Source of the DNA: Flavobacterium sp.
GTDB taxonomy: Bacteria > Bacteroidota > Bacteroidia > Flavobacteriales > Flavobacteriaceae
Assembly: GCA_023253295.1 (NCBI GenBank)
Contig: JALRGZ010000151.1
Location: 1 to 11,176, forward strand
Reading direction: 5' to 3'
Length of the DNA stretch: 11,176 bases
The notes under the pieces are model-generated. The model was given only the letters and a program-made list of their open reading frames with translations, was not told the DNA's origin and did not search any database. Shown piece after piece: positions 8,328 to 11,176 of this stretch. Position 1 is the stretch's first letter. The number at the start of each line of letters is the position of its first letter. The translations under genes and the position numbers were made by a program.

Positions 8328-8390
8328 TTACAACTTTTAAATAAAAAAACAGTGTTATTTTTCAAATTTGAAATAATTGCTATAAAAACG

Positions 8391-9338
8391 CTAAGAAATC
8401 TTTAGAGAAACTTCCTGGTTAAATGCTAAAGGAGATACATGTTCAAAGAAAATTACTTTTCGGTCAAAAACCGCTTTGATCAAATAATAACCTCCTTTAA
8501 AATAGGATTGTTTTACTACAACATTCATAATTCCTTTTTCATCCACTTTTAACTGATGCGGATACAGCAAAAGAACTTCATCATCCTCTGCACTAACTTC
8601 TATCAGTTGAGACAATTTCAATTCATTCACTTCACCAAAAAGCGAAGCTACATATTTATTAATTGGATTATTGTATAAATTATACGAATCGGCTTTGTCT
8701 ACTATTTGTCCGTTGTACAACACAATAGTTTCATCAGCAAAAGAAAGCGCATCCGTACTATCATGAGTAGCTACAATACAAGTAATTCCCTGTGCTTTTA
8801 GATAAGCAAACAAATTACGACGAAGCGCATTTTTTCTAAAGTTATCAATATGACTGAATGGCTCATCTAACAATAAAACTTCTGGTTCTAAAGCCAGAAC
8901 TCTGGCTAATGCCACACGTTGTTGCTGACCTCCACTCAGATATTTAGCTTTCACATCGGCGTATTCAGTCATTTCAACAATCTCTAACAATTCCTGAACG
9001 CGGGCTTTTTTCTTGTCCAAATGAATATTCGATAAATATTTCCCCACGTTCTCCGCTACCGTAATATAAGGCATCAAGTCAAAATCCTGAGACAAGTACT
9101 TCATATAAGGCATTCCGGGAACTAAGTGAAAACTGGGACCTAAAACCTCCTCTTCATTCCAAAATATCTGACCTTGATCTAAATCATATAATCCATAAAT
9201 CAATTTTAACAAAGTACTTTTGCCACAGCCACTTTCGCCAATAACTGCTATATTTTGTCCTTTTTCAACAGAAAAACTGATGTTTTGAACTACTGGTTTT
9301 TCTGTATAACCAAAGGAGATATTTTGAACTTGGAGCAT
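8391..9338 (-). CDS. ABC transporter ATP-binding protein with C-terminal TOBE-like region
   Basis: A 315-residue nucleotide-binding subunit that would power an inner-membrane ABC transporter. Seen from the ATG at 9338: Walker A GESGCGKST (34-42), Q-loop Gln84 (YLSQDF), signature LSGGQQQR (134-141), Walker B VLLLDEP (154-160) and H-loop His192 (VATHD). The D-loop reads SHID rather than the more common S-A/N-L-D. After about residue 240 there is an extension of some 75 residues rich in beta-strand-like sequence, which resembles the TOBE regions of PotA/FbpC-type importer ATPases. No permease or binding-protein gene is adjacent, so the substrate and even the direction of transport are unknown. 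A longer in-frame start (TTG at 9368) was rejected because it falls inside the -7 promoter box. The ATG at 9338 gives the normal start of such ATPases (MLQVQNISFGY). Confidence 0.88.
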   Translation of the reverse strand: MLQVQNISFGYTEKPVVQNISFSVEKGQNIAVIGESGCGKSTLLKLIYGLYDLDQGQIFWNEEEVLGPSFHLVPGMPYMKYLSQDFDLMPYITVAENVGKYLSNIHLDKKKARVQELLEIVEMTEYADVKAKYLSGGQQQRVALARVLALEPEVLLLDEPFSHIDNFRKNALRRNLFAYLKAQGITCIVATHDSTDALSFADETIVLYNGQIVDKADSYNLYNNPINKYVASLFGEVNELKLSQLIEVSAEDDEVLLLYPHQLKVDEKGIMNVVVKQSYFKGGYYLIKAVFDRKVIFFEHVSPLAFNQEVSLKIS

Positions 9339-9365
9339 TTTTAAAGAATGTTTTTTTTGAGTGTG

Positions 9366-9373
9366 CAAAGATA
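9366..9373 (-). promoter_or_regulatory. ABC ATPase gene promoter, -7 box
   Basis: Reads TATCTTTG on the - strand, an exact TAnnTTTG match, followed by CACAC. It is 27 nt upstream of the ATG at 9338. The 13-nt word TATCTTTGCACAC is identical to that of the argS promoter. No clear -33 element is visible. Confidence 0.7.
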
Positions 9374-9668
9374 AATTTCTTTCAACTAAAAAAAGAAATA
9401 AATATTGTTATAAACCATATAAGTATCATAAGTTTTTATCTTTCTAAAAAAAATAATTAGTTCAGATAAGTTATTTTCATAAATGAAAATTTTAAAAAAT
9501 CTGTGTAAATGGCTCTTATGCCTTTAATCTTTGTCGCTTTTTAAGCGTCGAATTTCTTAAAAACACAGTATCAATTTACTAAATCTGTTTTATCTGTGTG
9601 TCATTCTTACTTAAACAAAAAAAGTCGCCCCACAAGGACGACCTTCTATAATTTATAAAAGCAGCTAA
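9374..9668. other. Gene-free stretch with TCTGTGT-type repeated words
   Basis: About 295 nt between the ABC ATPase promoter and the OmpA-like gene stop, with no plausible coding frame or tRNA. It contains an inverted repeat ATTTTCAT-AA-ATGAAAAT (9473-9490), a small hairpin CGCTT-TTT-AAGCG (9535-9547), TCTGTGT at 9500-9506 and 9593-9599, AAATCTGT at 9497-9504 and 9581-9588, and the complementary ACACAG at 9563-9568. The terminator at 9622-9645 lies at its right side. The repeated words may be the remains of a dispersed intergenic repeat; this is inference. Confidence 0.5.
9622..9645 (-). terminator. Rho-independent terminator after the lipocalin-ompA unit
   Basis: On the - strand AAGGTCGTCC, loop TTGTG, then GGGCGACTT, followed by a T-run. 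The stem has G-U pairs that exist only on the - strand transcript (on the + strand at least one is a C-A mismatch), so orientation is clear. It begins 23 nt beyond the OmpA-like gene stop. Confidence 0.85.
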
Positions 9669-10364
9669 TTAGTTACCTGCTTCTTTTTCTGCGTCAGCTT
9701 TCATTTTAGCATTAGCAACAATAGCAAATTCTACACGACGGTTTTGGCTTCTTCCTTCAGCAGTACCATTATCTGCGATTGGATCAGCAATTCCCATTCC
9801 CTGAATAGTAAATCTACTTGCTAAAATCCCTTTTGCTACTAAATAATTTTTAACTGAAGCGGCACGTTCACCTGAAAGTTTCAAATTATAATCTGCTGGA
9901 CCTGTACTATCTGTATACCCGAAAATAGTGATATCAGTATCCGGATATTCGTTAAAAACAGTAACTAACTTATCTAAGTTAGTTTTAGCAGTAGCTGTTA
10001 AACTTGATTTATTAGTATCAAAACGCACTGCATTTTCATTTAAAACTAATTGAATTCCTTCCCCCACTCTTTTTACTTCAGCACCTGGAATAGCTTCGTC
10101 AATTTGTCTGGCTTGTTTGTCCATTTTGTTACCAATAACTCCACCGGCAACTCCTCCAACTACTCCACCAATAACAGCTCCCATTGCTCCTTTTCCACCT
10201 TTACCAAGGTTATTTCCTAAGATTCCACCTAAAATAGCACCTCCAGCAGCTCCAATAGCCGCACCCCTTTGTGTTTTATTTGTATTTTTAATTGACTCAC
10301 AACTAGCAAAAAGTGAACCCAACACCATCATAAATGCTAATGCTATAACTGATATATTTTTCAT
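9669..10364 (-). CDS. OmpA-family lipoprotein with glycine-zipper segment
   Basis: A 231-residue probable outer-membrane lipoprotein. Residues 1-22 are a lipoprotein signal with lipobox-like FASC (Cys22; Phe at -3 is less usual than Leu). Residues about 33-80 are a glycine-zipper region with repeated G-x3-G spacing (for example GAAGGAILGGILG), suited to membrane insertion or helix packing. Residues about 105-215 form an OmpA C-terminal peptidoglycan-binding domain: GYTDSTG (149-155), LSGERA (163-168) and GRSQNRRVE (204-212). Asp152 and Arg167 fit the pair that binds diaminopimelate in this family. The tail is Lys/Glu/Ala rich. The protein probably ties the outer membrane to the cell wall. It is the second gene of a unit with the lipocalin-like gene, 35 nt downstream of it. 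The start ATG at 10364 gives a proper signal peptide, and an AAAGAAAG purine stretch lies just upstream. Confidence 0.9.
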   Translation of the reverse strand: MKNISVIALAFMMVLGSLFASCESIKNTNKTQRGAAIGAAGGAILGGILGNNLGKGGKGAMGAVIGGVVGGVAGGVIGNKMDKQARQIDEAIPGAEVKRVGEGIQLVLNENAVRFDTNKSSLTATAKTNLDKLVTVFNEYPDTDITIFGYTDSTGPADYNLKLSGERAASVKNYLVAKGILASRFTIQGMGIADPIADNGTAEGRSQNRRVEFAIVANAKMKADAEKEAGN

Positions 10365-10399
10365 AACTTTCTTTTTTTTAAATTATTTACTAAAACAAA

Positions 10400-10876
10400 T
10401 TAGTTTACACGTTGAAATTGATAAACCACATCTGTTAATTTTCCTCCAACATCAATTTTGTCAATTAATTGGAAAGAACTCTCTGTTAAATTAGCCACAC
10501 GTAATACATAACCATCTCTAACTTTTCTCGCTTTTTCACCAGCATCTAAGATTTTCAAAACCACTTCTCCGTTTGAATTTACAAACCAAGTAATAGGCGA
10601 ACTAAAAACAGGGCAATCATATTTAGTTAAAGCCATTTCACCTTTGTTATTATTGGAAATAAACTTCCAAGTACTTCCTTCAAAACATTTCGAATCAGCT
10701 AATTGAAATGAATTTACTTTGATATAATTGGAGCCTGGGTAAGTTACTGAACTAATAACCCAATTTCCTTTCATCCCTACCTGAGTTCCTCGGTCTAATT
10801 TAGTAGCTGTCACCGAAGAAGTTTTGCAAGAAAACAATGTTAATGCAAAAGCTGCAACTAAAAATATTTTTTTCAT
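10400..10876 (-). CDS. Lipocalin-like small lipoprotein
   Basis: A 158-residue probable lipoprotein: MKKIFLVAAFALTLFSC is a clean signal with lipobox LFSC (Cys17). The mature part (WVISSVTYPG near residue 39, GSTWKF near 67, then alternating beta-like strands ending VYQFQRV) resembles the short lipocalin-like domain proteins common in Flavobacteriia. The family assignment is by general pattern only, and no ligand can be proposed. The two Cys in the mature part besides the lipid-anchored one (KCFEG and YDCPV) could form a disulfide. It is the first gene of a two-gene unit with the OmpA-like lipoprotein, suggesting a shared envelope role. A perfect inverted repeat lies 19 nt upstream of its ATG and could control both genes. 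Confidence 0.8.
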   Translation of the reverse strand: MKKIFLVAAFALTLFSCKTSSVTATKLDRGTQVGMKGNWVISSVTYPGSNYIKVNSFQLADSKCFEGSTWKFISNNNKGEMALTKYDCPVFSSPITWFVNSNGEVVLKILDAGEKARKVRDGYVLRVANLTESSFQLIDKIDVGGKLTDVVYQFQRVN

Positions 10877-10895
10877 CGTTAATCGTTTTTATATT

Positions 10896-10924
10896 AAACT
10901 TAGATAAAGATACAATCTAAGTTT
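10896..10924. promoter_or_regulatory. Perfect 10-bp inverted repeat before the lipocalin-ompA unit
   Basis: AAACTTAGAT, 9 nt, then ATCTAAGTTT: exact 10-bp arms. On the - strand the middle contains TATCTTTA (10912-10905), one base from the TAnnTTTG -7 box, so the repeat would overlap the promoter of the unit. It could be an operator for a dimeric regulator or, if transcription starts further upstream, a leader hairpin. It has no T-run, so it is not a terminator. Confidence 0.55.
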
Positions 10925-10980
10925 TTAGTATTTGTTTCATAATACCATTAATTTATTACAAAATTAAGACATAAGACATT

Positions 10981-11013
10981 TTGTCACCCTAAATCACATT
11001 GGTACTTTATTTG
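10981..11013 (+). promoter_or_regulatory. Probable htpG promoter
   Basis: TTG at 10981-10983 and TTTATTTG at 11006-11013 (one base from TAnnTTTG) are 22 nt apart, in the spacing range of Bacteroidota promoters. The leader would be about 40 nt and contains a small hairpin TTTACA-AAA-TGTAAA (11024-11038). No CIRCE-type heat-shock repeat is present. Confidence 0.45.
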
Positions 11014-11059
11014 AAGAAAACTGTTTACAAAATGTAAAACATTCTAAAAAATTTTAAAT

Positions 11060-11176
11060 ATGACAACTGGAAAAATTAATGTATCAGTGGAGAATATTTT
11101 CCCACTAATTAAAAAGTTCTTATACAACGATCACGAGATCTTTTTACGTGAATTAATTTCGAATGGAACAGATGCA
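11060..11176 (+). CDS. htpG: Chaperone HtpG (Hsp90), 3' partial
   Basis: The frame starts at ATG 11060 and runs open for 39 codons to the window end. The visible part MTTGKINVSVENIF... and FLYNDHEIFLRELISNGTDA matches the start of the Hsp90 N-terminal ATPase domain. The Asn of ELISN (residue 35) corresponds to the conserved ATP/Mg-binding Asn. The following GTDA differs slightly from the usual ASDA. HtpG is a cytosolic ATP-dependent chaperone of about 620 residues, so nearly all of it lies outside the window. It is divergent from the lipocalin-ompA unit. Confidence 0.95.
   Translation, partial: MTTGKINVSVENIFPLIKKFLYNDHEIFLRELISNGTDA

Noticed and set aside
8360..8373. 14-bp palindrome TTTCAAATTTGAAA between the ABC ATPase and fabH genes
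   Set aside because: It is symmetric but made only of common A/T-rich words with no loop or T-run suited to a terminator; chance in this background is likely, though weak termination or an operator cannot be excluded.
10117..10494. 125-codon proline-rich open frame on the + strand
   Set aside because: Its Pro/Ile/Ala-rich start is the antisense of the glycine-zipper codons of the OmpA-like gene, and it crosses into the lipocalin gene antisense; not a real gene.
10877..11059. Search for a heat-shock operator before htpG
   Set aside because: No TTAGCACTC-N9-GAGTGCTAA (CIRCE) type repeat is present; the only strong symmetry (10896-10924) is closer to the lipocalin gene.
1..11176. tRNA, rRNA, riboswitch, CRISPR array, transposase, toxin-antitoxin, phage-defence or biosynthetic system
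   Set aside because: None of the gaps is long or structured enough for the RNA classes, no regularly spaced repeats occur, and every substantial reading frame is accounted for by housekeeping or envelope families.

Overview
This window looks like chromosomal DNA from a flavobacterium (Bacteroidota, family Flavobacteriaceae, probably Flavobacterium or a close relative). The DNA is AT-rich. Several genes are preceded by the Bacteroidota-type -7 box TAnnTTTG, and start codons lack strong Shine-Dalgarno sequences. The protein families are also typical of the group: a SusC-like carboxypeptidase-regulatory/plug/beta-barrel outer-membrane protein, small lipoproteins, and a PqqL-like M16 peptidase. 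Species assignment is inference.

Layout, left to right. (1) 1-2622 (+): a PqqL-like M16 zinc metallopeptidase, cut at its 5' end by the window edge. (2) 2648-2740: two hairpins in a convergent gap, closing the peptidase gene and argS. (3) 2760-4538 (-): argS, arginyl-tRNA synthetase. (4) 4539-4816: a divergent control region with an argS promoter and, for the next gene, a promoter overlapped by a short perfect inverted repeat. (5) 4817-7186 (+): an outer-membrane beta-barrel protein of the TonB-receptor-like family, followed by a strong bidirectional terminator at 7215-7246. (6) 7267-8274 (-): a stand-alone FabH-type ketoacyl-ACP synthase III. (7) 8391-9338 (-): an orphan ABC-transporter ATPase. 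(8) 9374-9668: a gene-free stretch with repeated TCTGTGT-like words and a terminator. (9) 9669-10876 (-): a two-gene unit, lipocalin-like lipoprotein then OmpA/glycine-zipper lipoprotein, both probably outer-membrane anchored. (10) 10877-11059: a divergent region with a perfect 10-bp inverted repeat before the lipoprotein pair and a probable promoter for htpG. (11) 11060-11176 (+): the first 39 codons of htpG (Hsp90), cut by the window end.

The genes do not form one pathway. They are mostly housekeeping (argS, fabH, htpG) and envelope genes (M16 peptidase, beta-barrel protein, lipoprotein pair), arranged as single genes or a short operon separated by hairpins. I see no mobile element with a transposase, no CRISPR array, no RNA gene, and no convincing undescribed system. 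The most interesting signals are regulatory: the inverted repeat over the beta-barrel gene promoter, the hairpin/operator before the lipoprotein operon, and the repeat-bearing gap. The 16-residue insertion in the FabH paralogue is also worth a look.
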